A stretch of 64,000 nt of DNA from Porphyridium purpureum (lineage: Eukaryota; Rhodophyta; Bangiophyceae; Porphyridiales; Porphyridiaceae), in assembly GCA_008690995.1 (NCBI GenBank), contig VRMN01000010.1:372001-436000 (forward strand). Reading direction: 5' to 3'. The position numbers and the translations under genes were made by a program. Below are positions 17,624-25,653 of this stretch, piece by piece (position 1 is the stretch's first letter; every line of letters starts with the position of its first letter). The notes below the pieces were generated by a model. It searched no databases. It saw only the letters and a list, made by a program, of their open reading frames with translations, and was not told the origin of the DNA.

Positions 17624-19132
17624 TTATTGCGTCCCTAAAGCTTGCAATAAGTTTGTCAGCGCATTGGCTTGCATAGCGTCGTCCCCGCGGCTATCTGGAG
17701 CTGCCGGCTCGGGGTTTTGGGCAGCGTCGTTGTCTTCTACAGAAAGCATAATCAGCTTGCTGAATCGGTCTCTGGTTTCCAGCGCAAGCAAACTGGCGTC
17801 AAAGGTGCTGAAGTGCTCTTCGACAGCATCCGTCGTATGTACGGGATCGAACAAAGTGCGGGCTGCGGCGCGTTCCAAATGCGCAATCGCGTTGGCGAGC
17901 GGCATCGAGATGGCTGTGGCCGTCTTCATTTCTGGCTCAATTTCATCGTTGTCTTGCTTTTGAGGTATCGGCATAATCTCTTGGTGACCGAGCTGCTCTT
18001 GAAATGCCGTAAATGCGACAGAAAACGAATCCTGTAGCACTCGAATAAAGTCATTGTGATCGCAGAGATCTTGTAATTCTAGAATCATGCGCTGAATATT
18101 TGATTCCTGTCGTTGCCCGTGCTGCAGCTGATCGCCGTCGGTTTCAGCGCCTCTTGGAAACGTGTGAGATACAATGGATGCCTGTAGAAACGACGACAGT
18201 TCACCATTCTCAAGCAGTAGGTCGCAAATTCTGCGGATCTTTGACACCAGGTCTGCATCTGATACCGAATCAGAGAGCCTGTCTCCTTTCAGAGCAACGT
18301 CCACGCGCTCGCAAATGAAAGCAGCAATCTCGTCGTTCCACGACAGGTCCTCGAGCAGTTTGAGAAAGGCGTGCTGCTCTTGCGGCGTCAACTCAGCGAC
18401 ATTTTCGTTTCGTGTTCCGGAAGCAGATATGTTTGAAGACGATGATCCATCGTTAGCTCCACGAAAGAGCGCGAAGAACGCCGCCTCCGCCTCGTCCTGT
18501 TGGGTGGACGCCCTCTTGCGTCCACTGCGTGCCGCAGCAGCCAACATAGATAGCTGGACATGCAGTAGCACGTCAGTGAAGACCACGAGCACGAGACCCC
18601 CGACAACGCGTGCAAACACGTACCGCATAATCTGTGTCCACGTTCTGCGTTTCTTTTGATTGACCGTACGCTGCTGCTCTCTGGCCTCATTGTCACCTTG
18701 GCCTTCTCCGGTTACGGCATGATGATGTCTTTTTGCTGCTTCTGATTCTACTGGCGGCGCATTCGTCACGACACTACTCGACGAGCCGACCGCCTTGAGC
18801 TCGGCCACCAGCGTGTCCGAATCAAACGACGTCCAAACGCGCCTTTTCAACGCCTTTTCATCGATGCGCATTTGCCTCAGACACTGGTCAGCGAGCTGCT
18901 TGCACAGCGCACTCCGCTCTTCCAGCGACACCTGCTGCCTCAACTTCAACTGCTGCTCATCCTCATTCTCATCTGCTGCCCACTGTCCCATCTCCTTGAG
19001 CGCCGCCTCAATGTGCGACGCCGACTCGCGTAGCTTCCAAGCCGCATACCCGACAATCCCGCATCCAGTCAAGCCCACTACGCATCCTACCGCAAGGATC
19101 TTGTACTTGTGCCGTCGTATCCATGCCCTCAT
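17624..19132 (-). CDS. PEX3: Peroxin-3, peroxisome membrane biogenesis factor
   Basis: A 502-residue protein matching PEX3, the membrane anchor that docks PEX19 and inserts peroxisomal membrane proteins. It begins with a short basic segment (RAWIRRHKYK) directly before a Gly-rich membrane helix (about 11-32), as in PEX3 of other eukaryotes. A second conserved hydrophobic region (170-200) contains the diagnostic DVLLHVQLSML, equivalent to the LLRVQLN motif of animal PEX3. The rest is acidic and helical. It is longer than human PEX3 (373 residues) owing to linkers around 110-165 and 205-225. The ATG at 19132 is chosen because the membrane anchor follows at once; longer in-frame sequence upstream would overlap the divergent gene. 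It shares a 124-bp promoter with the acetyltransferase gene. Confidence 0.85.
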   Translation of the reverse strand: MRAWIRRHKYKILAVGCVVGLTGCGIVGYAAWKLRESASHIEAALKEMGQWAADENEDEQQLKLRQQVSLEERSALCKQLADQCLRQMRIDEKALKRRVWTSFDSDTLVAELKAVGSSSSVVTNAPPVESEAAKRHHHAVTGEGQGDNEAREQQRTVNQKKRRTWTQIMRYVFARVVGGLVLVVFTDVLLHVQLSMLAAAARSGRKRASTQQDEAEAAFFALFRGANDGSSSSNISASGTRNENVAELTPQEQHAFLKLLEDLSWNDEIAAFICERVDVALKGDRLSDSVSDADLVSKIRRICDLLLENGELSSFLQASIVSHTFPRGAETDGDQLQHGQRQESNIQRMILELQDLCDHNDFIRVLQDSFSVAFTAFQEQLGHQEIMPIPQKQDNDEIEPEMKTATAISMPLANAIAHLERAAARTLFDPVHTTDAVEEHFSTFDASLLALETRDRFSKLIMLSVEDNDAAQNPEPAAPDSRGDDAMQANALTNLLQALGTQ

Positions 19133-19256
19133 GTCGCCTTTACGTTCGTCCCAGCTCGTTCGGAACTCGAGTGTTCGAGCTTGTCGCAGCGTTCGTCTTC
19201 TCTGCCTGGAGACACAGGGACTTGTCTCGCACCAAAAACTGGGCGGAGAGGCTGGG

Positions 19257-19769
19257 ATGGGAGAATCAAGTGGCATCCGAATCAAGCGCATCGCGCTGGA
19301 CAATCCGGAAGATGTGCGCGGGCTACAAGTGATGATGAATGAATATGCGTCCGACATCAATGGCGGTGGGCAGCTGTTGAGCGAGCAGGTGCTGGCCGCA
19401 TTGCCCGAGACTCTGGCCATGTGTCCGACATATGTGGGCCTGCTTGCGCTAGATGAGAGCAACGGAGATGCACAACCAGAACCGGTAGGACTTTTGAACG
19501 CGTTTTGGAGTGTGTCGACGTTCAAGGCAAAGAGGTTGCTGAACGTTCACGATCTGGCGGTCAAGTCGAGCCACCGTCGAAAAGGCATAGGACGTGTGCT
19601 GTTGAATGAGATTCAGGCCGTGGCCGTGTCACTTGGTTGCTGCAAGCTCACGCTCGAGGTGCTGGAGCATAACCTAGGTGCAAAGAAACTTTACGCGGAA
19701 CATGGCTTTGCGCCATACAAGCTCGATCCGTCGATGGGCGATGCACGCTTTTTGCAGAAGAATTTGTAA
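19257..19769 (+). CDS. GNAT-family N-acetyltransferase
   Basis: A 170-residue acetyl-CoA-dependent N-acetyltransferase. The core GNAT fold is visible: motif A with the pyrophosphate-binding loop SSHRRKGIGRVLLNEI (about residues 100-115), preceded by the strand VHDLAVKS, then motif B with LEVLEHNLGAKKLYAEHGF. These are standard positions for single-domain GNATs. The acceptor substrate cannot be told; similar small enzymes act on amines, amino acids or protein N-termini. The ATG at 19257 lies at the start of the conserved region; the open frame continues upstream over the PEX3 5' end but there without homology. It ends about 160 bp from the malic enzyme gene, tail-to-tail. Confidence 0.85.
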   Translation: MGESSGIRIKRIALDNPEDVRGLQVMMNEYASDINGGGQLLSEQVLAALPETLAMCPTYVGLLALDESNGDAQPEPVGLLNAFWSVSTFKAKRLLNVHDLAVKSSHRRKGIGRVLLNEIQAVAVSLGCCKLTLEVLEHNLGAKKLYAEHGFAPYKLDPSMGDARFLQKNL

Positions 19770-19927
19770 AGTTTGGCTCGAGGAAGAAGAGTTGGTCGGC
19801 CCAATCTGGTGTTTCTTTGCAACGTAAACTGTGTTCGTCTCTTTTCTTTCTTGCATCAAAAAGGACGGCGTCGAAAAATCAACAGAAATGCTGGGGCTCA
19901 GACAGGATTATAGCGCCCTGACCACGA

Positions 19928-21574
19928 CTATTTCTGACTTCCCGCCGGGTTGTAAAATAAGGCTTGGACTTCCTCCACGCTTTTTGGAATCGGGCGAGTC
20001 GCCAAGCCCTGCTTCTCGGCCATTTTGCAGACACGATATGAAATGTGTGCTGAACACTCTTGGACTCGGCTTAAACTTGGGCACACGCACTCAACTGCCA
20101 TATCCTCGTCCGTAATGAGTTCCGCGAGAGTCTTTGCGCTTTCTAGGAACATCTGGTTCGTGACGTGTTTCGCTCCGCACAACGCAATAGCATTGCCGAC
20201 GCCTGGGAAAATGTACGCATTGTTCGCCTGCGCGGGAACTCTCACGCTGCCGTCCGGCATTGTCACGGGATCGAATGGGCTTCCGGACGCGAATATTGCT
20301 TTGCCGTTACTAACCCTGTAGCAAGCCTCAGCCGTGCACTCCGCCTTGCTCGTTGGGTTGCTCAGCGCCATGATCACCGGACGCTCCGAAATCTCGCACA
20401 TGGTCTGGATCACTTCGGTTGTGAACGAGTTTGGAATCGTGGAGACACCGATGAGGATGGATGGGCGCAGCGCCTTGACTGCACTCAAAAGATCCTTACT
20501 CTCAATCTGCGGAGGGTTCGGATGCGCGTACTTGAGCTTCTCAGGCGTCAAACTAGCTCGTCCTTCATAGATGAGCCCCTTTGAGTCCAGGAACCAGCAC
20601 TTGCGTTTGGCTTCCTCGCGCGACATGCCAAAAGCTTCCATGAGGTCATCTACGATCAGGTCGGCAATACCAATGCCCGCTGAGCCAGCCCCATAGAACA
20701 GCAACGTGTGTTTGCTTAGGTCCTTTTCGACACCTGGCAAGCGCAGCGCGCCGAATACACCCGACAGCGCGACACCGGCGGTGCCTTGGATGTCATCGTT
20801 GAAGCAGCAGCAGTCCATCTGGTATTTGTGCAGGAGCCGCGCGGCGTTTGCCTGCGCAAAATCTTCAAACTGGATCAAGCACGCGGTGCCAAAGCGTTTC
20901 TGCACCGCGCGAACGAATTCTTCGATGAAAGCGTCGTACTCGGCGCCGCGAACACGATCCATGTCCAGGCCAAAGTACAATGGGTCCGCACGGATCGACT
21001 TTGTGTCGCATCCCAGGTCCAGCTGGACCGGCAGCGTATGCTCTGGGTACACGCCTCCACACCCGTTATACAACAGCAGCTTTCCCACGGGGATGCCCAT
21101 ACCCCAGCATCCCAGGTCACCCAAGCCCAGAATGCGCTCACCATCGGTGACAACAATCACTCGAACATCATCTGTGGGCCAGTTCTCGAGCACCTCGAGT
21201 ATGCTGCCCTTCTGTTTGTACGAGATGTACAATCCGCGCGGGAACTGCAGAATATGACCCCAGTTCTGACACGCCTCGCCGACTGTGGGAGTGTACACGA
21301 CGGGCATCACTTCCACAATATTCTCGATCATCAGCTTGAAGAACACACGCTGGGTGCGTGCCAGCAGAGCCTGCAGAAACACAAACTTATCCAACGGCGA
21401 ATTCAAGCGCCGCAGCAGCGTCAACTGCCTCTCGACCTGCTGCTCCAACGTCTGCGTGCGCGGCGGCAGCAACCCCACCAACTTGAGCTCCTTTCGCTCA
21501 TCCTCACTGAACGAAACGCCCTTATTCAGCGTCGGATCGCGCAGAACATCGTACCCGACTTTTTTCCCCGCCAT
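19928..21574 (-). CDS. NADP-dependent malic enzyme
   Basis: A 548-residue malic enzyme, converting malate to pyruvate and CO2 with reduction of NAD(P). All catalytic landmarks are present: general-acid Tyr in VVYTPTVGEACQ (Y94), the first nucleotide region GLGDLGCWGMGIPVGK, catalytic Lys in this malic-enzyme segment, the metal-binding NDDIQGTAGVALSG, and the Rossmann loop FYGAGSAGIGIAD. LDSKGLIYEGR carries a Lys typical of NADP selectivity. There is no presequence before the core, so a cytosolic enzyme supplying NADPH is the simplest reading. Length is that of the eukaryotic and bacterial 'large' type. Upstream on the same strand is a 710-bp interval before the UBX gene end. Confidence 0.96.
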   Translation of the reverse strand: MAGKKVGYDVLRDPTLNKGVSFSEDERKELKLVGLLPPRTQTLEQQVERQLTLLRRLNSPLDKFVFLQALLARTQRVFFKLMIENIVEVMPVVYTPTVGEACQNWGHILQFPRGLYISYKQKGSILEVLENWPTDDVRVIVVTDGERILGLGDLGCWGMGIPVGKLLLYNGCGGVYPEHTLPVQLDLGCDTKSIRADPLYFGLDMDRVRGAEYDAFIEEFVRAVQKRFGTACLIQFEDFAQANAARLLHKYQMDCCCFNDDIQGTAGVALSGVFGALRLPGVEKDLSKHTLLFYGAGSAGIGIADLIVDDLMEAFGMSREEAKRKCWFLDSKGLIYEGRASLTPEKLKYAHPNPPQIESKDLLSAVKALRPSILIGVSTIPNSFTTEVIQTMCEISERPVIMALSNPTSKAECTAEACYRVSNGKAIFASGSPFDPVTMPDGSVRVPAQANNAYIFPGVGNAIALCGAKHVTNQMFLESAKTLAELITDEDMAVECVCPSLSRVQECSAHISYRVCKMAEKQGLATRPIPKSVEEVQALFYNPAGSQK

Positions 21575-22287
21575 CCTAATTCCGCGCGTCTAACCGCCAA
21601 CCCCTGCCCACACACACAGGCACAACCTTCTCTCTCCGCCTCTCTTTCACGCAGGAGCACACACAGAGAGAACAAGCCTTTCCCCTATCCACCAAGCCGC
21701 TGAATCAGCGCGACGCCTCAGCGCAACTATCCGTCGCCCGCGGTCTCTCGTCTCGCTCTGCACTCGAATCTGCCAGAGCAGTCGCAGAAGATTCGCCCGA
21801 CAGCGCGGGACAAGAAGAAACTGGGGCTTTCGGTCTGCGCTTACACGGCGCTGAGCGCGGCAGCCACGCAAGCGCGGACATGCAAGAGAGGTACAAGCCG
21901 CGCGGCAACGCTCCGCCCGCAGCCGAGCGTGCGGCATGCGCGCGGGAAATGGGCAGTAGATGTGCTCGCACATGGCAGGAACGCCAAGGACTCCGACAAA
22001 ACAGGGCTTCCGTTTATACCCGCCCCATGGCATAGGCGTGCACGGACAAGGCGTGACTGCCAAGCGAGGCCGCAAGCGTCGTCATTCGAACGATACGCAC
22101 CTAAAGGTCAAGACACGCGGAGCAGGTCATGTTGTTCGCCATATCCGCAAGCGTGAATGCTGAAGAGCATGCATCGGCAGCCACGCCACTTAAGGCGCCT
22201 GCCAGGATGCGCGCATGGCGTTCGCCCCCGTGTTGTTATTATTGTTGTTCGCTTTCGTTTCTATCTTTGCTGGTTCAAGGGCGAAGC
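21575..22287. other. Intergenic region upstream of malic enzyme
   Basis: 713 bp between malic enzyme start and UBX gene end, both on the minus strand. It contains a CT-rich segment next to the malic enzyme start (about 21620-21660) and one small plus-strand candidate gene at 21972-22163, listed separately. No GTACAGT box was noticed here. Confidence 0.45.
21972..22163 (+). CDS. Possible small basic protein (63 residues)
   Basis: ATG-started frame of 63 codons encoding a strongly basic, Gly/His-rich peptide, with segments such as VTAKRGRKRRH and HVVRHIRKREC. The composition resembles small ribosomal or nucleic-acid-binding proteins, but I cannot assign it to a family. It lies on the strand opposite its neighbours in the malic enzyme upstream region. 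It may be a chance frame. Confidence 0.3.
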   Translation: MAGTPRTPTKQGFRLYPPHGIGVHGQGVTAKRGRKRRHSNDTHLKVKTRGAGHVVRHIRKREC

Positions 22288-24360
22288 TTATCTTTTGCGC
22301 ACAGTGAGCAAGCCATTGGGTACGAGGCCTGCTTGTTCGAGCGTGAGCTGGTGGGTGGCAGGTAGAACTTTCTGAGGAAATCCGGACACCAGATCGAATT
22401 CGGACTCTTCTAGTCCTGTCTCGCTGATGACAAAATCGTACACGTTGCGCACGGTGTTGCGCGCCTCGAAGCGCCGAAGCCGTCTTGACCCGTCCAACAT
22501 TCGCACGGCCAGCTGCGTTACCGTGCCTCCGCTGCCTGACGACGCTGGCGGGGGCTCTAACGGTACCTCGGCACGTTTCGTCTGTTTGCGTACCTCTTGT
22601 TCGTTCAATGCGCGCTCACGCTGCATCGACTCTAGCCTCGCCCGTTCTTCGGCTTCGCGCGCATTCTCCTCGCGTGACCGGTCCATCGCTAGCGCCATCG
22701 CATACTCCTCATCTTGCTCACGGCGAATATCTCGTGCCTCGCGAAGCACTGGGTCAAGGTTGCCTTGCGGCGGCGGTACGTACCGTGGCGGACCATAGTC
22801 GAACGCACTTGCCGCACTCGAATGCGCATTCGCGCCCACGGCGGGCGCTGCGTTCAAGGTAGCCGAAGTCACAGCTACAGCATCACCAGATTCCTCACTC
22901 TCGTCCATGGCATCGACGTCAATCTCCACGGATGATGAAAGCGGCGCTGCCGTTTGCTCCAATGACGCAGCAATGGCCGCGGCCATCTGCGCATCCTCAT
23001 CCATCAAGACATCGTGATCTGAGAAATGGTTCGCAGCTCCGTGCGAAGCTGATTGGCTCGCGACGACATCAGCCGCCGCGGCAGCGTCTGCGGCGCGCTT
23101 TCGAAGCGCATTTGAACGTCTCCGGTGCGCTGGACCGGTGGCGTTGCCTTCCAATGAATGGGAATCCAAAAATTCCATAAGATTCTCAAGAAGAGCACTT
23201 TTGCTTAGGCTGTCCATGTCTTCCACCCCACTGCTGTTCCACTCCACCAGTCGCTCACCACTTCGCGGGTCCAACAGGGCAACGTGAGGCAAGCAGGAAA
23301 AAGGGTAATAGGTTCGATACTGCTCACCGTCGGCAGACACTGAGTATCGCTGCCACAAGAGAAAAGAAGCCTTGACGAGCTCCTGCACAGTCTCGTCGTT
23401 CCACACATCGCTGTTGAGCACATGGCTACGAAAATCATCATGACCTTGAATATTGACCAGCACCCATTTCCTGTCGCGCTGCCCGGCCTCGAGCGCCCGC
23501 TCCAAGGATCCGTAGAACAGCATCTGGCTGGGAGGTCTGTACATGTTTGTTAGTGATGACGTGAACCGCCGCTCATTTGGAGCCAAACTCTCCGCTTGTG
23601 CCTGCGCGTGCGCTTGAGCTTGTGCAAGTGGATTGAAAACGCCATCGGCATCACTTACCACTGCAGTGGCAGCGCGATCGCGAAATGACGGCAGTGGAGC
23701 CATTAGCCGAGACCTCGCTTGCTGGGCCGCGCTTCCACTCCTGTCTGGCAAACCGAGTGCGGGTCCGGGCGGTGACTGCCGGGAAACGGGCGGCTCATCG
23801 GCATGTATGTCGAAGGCGGCGCTGAAGCCGTGCCTTAGAGCCATGCGCTCTGACGCGCTGTGCGCGCTTTCTGGGACATTATCAACAAGCCGCTGCACGC
23901 GCTGCTGCATTGGTGGCCTCACAAAATCGCTGTCCAAAGCGCCAACTCCGGTAGCATCACGGTCGCCGGGCAGAGAGGGCCGTCGAGCACGCTGTCGTTG
24001 TCCGCGCCTCGACACGTTGCCCGCCGTCACCGCCGAGTCCGACTGTGCTATACTAGCTCCGGCGCCTTGTTCCTCTGCCAGCGAAGCTGCCAACGCGGCG
24101 TCCAAATCCGCCTCCTCTTGCGGCGCACCCTCATGGTGCTGAGCGTCCGAATGTGCGGCGCGCGGTCCTGCCGCCGGCGCTGCGTCGTGCGGCACGCCGC
24201 CGCCGGCGTCCTGAATGGCGAAATGCTGCGCAAGCGACTGCTCCAGATCCAGTCCCGCGGCATTCAGCATATCCTTCGCGTAGTCCTCACTGGTGACGCC
24301 CGTGATGCTCATAAACTGCGCGACGACCTCTGCGTCGGCCGCAGACATGGACACCGACAT
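22288..24360 (-). CDS. UBXN7-like: UBA-UAS-UBX protein, UBXN7/Ubx5-like p97 cofactor
   Basis: A 690-residue adaptor of the AAA ATPase p97/Cdc48. Domains in order: a UBA-like ubiquitin-binding helix bundle (about 6-46, ending SLAQHFAIQ), a UIM-like helix (84-97, DLDAALAASLAEE), a disordered linker, a thioredoxin-like UAS domain (about 272-400, from MLFYGSLERALEAG to LLENLMEFLDSH), a second UIM-like helix (AQMAAAIAASLEQ), a charged coiled-coil region, and a C-terminal UBX domain (about 612-690). UBXN7 links p97 to ubiquitinated substrates of cullin ligases. The ATG at 24360 opens directly into the UBA-like domain; an ATG at 24546 in the same frame would add residues encoded by a (TC)n tract and is more likely 5' leader. 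Confidence 0.88.
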   Translation of the reverse strand: MSVSMSAADAEVVAQFMSITGVTSEDYAKDMLNAAGLDLEQSLAQHFAIQDAGGGVPHDAAPAAGPRAAHSDAQHHEGAPQEEADLDAALAASLAEEQGAGASIAQSDSAVTAGNVSRRGQRQRARRPSLPGDRDATGVGALDSDFVRPPMQQRVQRLVDNVPESAHSASERMALRHGFSAAFDIHADEPPVSRQSPPGPALGLPDRSGSAAQQARSRLMAPLPSFRDRAATAVVSDADGVFNPLAQAQAHAQAQAESLAPNERRFTSSLTNMYRPPSQMLFYGSLERALEAGQRDRKWVLVNIQGHDDFRSHVLNSDVWNDETVQELVKASFLLWQRYSVSADGEQYRTYYPFSCLPHVALLDPRSGERLVEWNSSGVEDMDSLSKSALLENLMEFLDSHSLEGNATGPAHRRRSNALRKRAADAAAAADVVASQSASHGAANHFSDHDVLMDEDAQMAAAIAASLEQTAAPLSSSVEIDVDAMDESEESGDAVAVTSATLNAAPAVGANAHSSAASAFDYGPPRYVPPPQGNLDPVLREARDIRREQDEEYAMALAMDRSREENAREAEERARLESMQRERALNEQEVRKQTKRAEVPLEPPPASSGSGGTVTQLAVRMLDGSRRLRRFEARNTVRNVYDFVISETGLEESEFDLVSGFPQKVLPATHQLTLEQAGLVPNGLLTVRKR

Positions 24361-24504
24361 GCTGCCGCGTCGCCGCGCGCTGGCATGCAGCTCCCTCCTC
24401 TCCCCGCGCGCACACCCTTGTTCTCTTTCACCACCGCCGCCGCCGCTGCCGCTGCCGCTGCCGCCGTAGGTATTCTCCACCACCTCTATCCTTCTGTTTC
24501 CTTG

Positions 24505-24526
24505 TCTCTCTCTCTCTCTCTCTCTC
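24505..24526. repeat. (TC)11 microsatellite
   Basis: Twenty-two bases of TC just upstream of the chosen UBX start; it would lie in the 5' leader of that transcript as (GA)11. Confidence 0.95.
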
Positions 24527-24724
24527 CCATGCAACCGCCAGCACATCAACCTCCTTAACCCAAACCCCGCGCGTGTGTTTCCCGGTTCCTTAACCGTTAA
24601 ACCTCACAAAAGTACACTAATTCACGCCCCATTTTTCTTATTATTAAAACCACTCCGTTTTACTAGACTCTAGAACCGTCCCTCACTGTACCTTCACACA
24701 CATCCAAACCGAACCGCCTTGTGA

Positions 24725-24788
24725 CCGAATAGCCGAATAGCCGAATAGCCGAATAGCCGAATAGCCGAATAGCCGAATAGCCGAATAG
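24725..24788. repeat. 8-bp tandem array CCGAATAG x8
   Basis: Eight identical head-to-tail copies of CCGAATAG, then a broken ninth (CCGAA). About 80 bp further on are two TAACCGG and three TACCCGA units, so the CCGA theme continues in diverged form to 24886. A related 8-bp array lies at 33221-33263. Both sit beside GTACAGT boxes in promoter regions. Confidence 0.95.
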
Positions 24789-25219
24789 CCGAACCGTTGC
24801 ATAGTAAGACGCGTGTAAATTTGAAGCGGCGCATCAGACGGTTCTCCCCAGTAACCGGTAACCGGTACCCGATACCCGATACCCGATAAGAAAGTCGCCG
24901 CTTGGATGCGCGAGTTGCGGATGTGGCAGGTGCCTTGCGACGGCCTATGGTCCGAGTGGCACGCCGCGCTGGACCACGTACGCATTACCGCGCGACGTCC
25001 CATCTGGTGTCGTACAGTGAGAGTCGATGTGGCAATAAGGTGGAAAGGAGGAATGAAACCAAGACGGTTGGACTCGGCACACTTCACAAGGATTGCCGAC
25101 TCTTCGGGTCGCGCTCAGCCTCGCCGCCTCAACCCAGTGGCAGCACGCGTTAAAGTTGCGCGTTGTTTCATCCTCAAGCCCCATGAATAAATATCAATAA
25201 TTAACACAAAAAGTGTGGC

Positions 25220-25406
25220 GTACAGTGGATGTACAGTGGATGTACAGTGGATGTACAGTGGATGTACAGTGTATGTACAGTGGATGTACAGTGGATGTAC
25301 AGTGGATGTACAGTGGATGTACAGTGGATGTACAGTGGATGTACAGTGGATGTACAGTGGATGTACAGTGGATGTACAGTGGATGTACAGTGTATGTACA
25401 GTGTAT
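25220..25406 (+). repeat. 11-bp tandem array GTACAGTGGAT x17
   Basis: Seventeen units of exactly 11 bp (187 bp). Fourteen read GTACAGTGGAT and three (25264, 25385 and 25396) read GTACAGTGTAT. Each unit contains the GTACAGT box found singly upstream of other genes in this window, in the same orientation as the CNOT4 gene that starts 247 bp downstream. Because 11 is not a multiple of three, all frames stay open through it; this is not coding. Confidence 0.97.
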
Positions 25407-25653
25407 ATGAAGTGTGTCAAGGTTGCCCTATTTGTATATGAAGGTGTCTGTGTGTGTGTGCTAGGAATAAAAGGAAGAACGTGGGTTTTTGTTATGAAAG
25501 GGGAGAAGCCGAAGAAGAAAGGGTTGACAGGTCGAGTGGGTGGGAGAGAAGGGGACAGAAGAAGAGAGCAGAAGAGGAGAGGGAGGGAGAAGAGCGACGA
25601 GGGGAAAGAGGCAAGGGGGGGAAAGAAGAGGGGGTGAAGTGTGAGCAGTTGCG

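Larger units (their letters stand above)
24361..25653. promoter_or_regulatory. Divergent UBX/CNOT4 promoter region rich in tandem repeats
   Basis: 1.3 kb between two head-to-head genes of the ubiquitin system. From left to right: (TC)11 at 24505-24526, TTAACCGTTAA near 24591, ACTGTACC (24685-24692; GGTACAGT on the UBX strand), an 8-bp array (24725-24788), a run of TAACCGG and TACCCGA units (24852-24886), CGTACAGT (25011-25018), the 17-unit GTACAGTGGAT array (25220-25406) and a purine-rich stretch up to the CNOT4 start. No coding frame is convincing. Confidence 0.65.

Noticed and set aside
18795-19256. Longer N-terminus for the acetyltransferase
   Set aside because: The extension runs antisense over the PEX3 N-terminal coding region and shows no homology; ATG at 19257 precedes the GNAT fold.
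24725-24788. CRISPR-like reading of the 8-bp array
   Set aside because: Units are contiguous without spacers; it is a simple tandem repeat.
25213-25637. Long open frames through the GTACAGTGGAT array on both strands
   Set aside because: An 11-bp unit repeats the same 11-residue peptide in every frame, so openness is automatic. No start context or domain.
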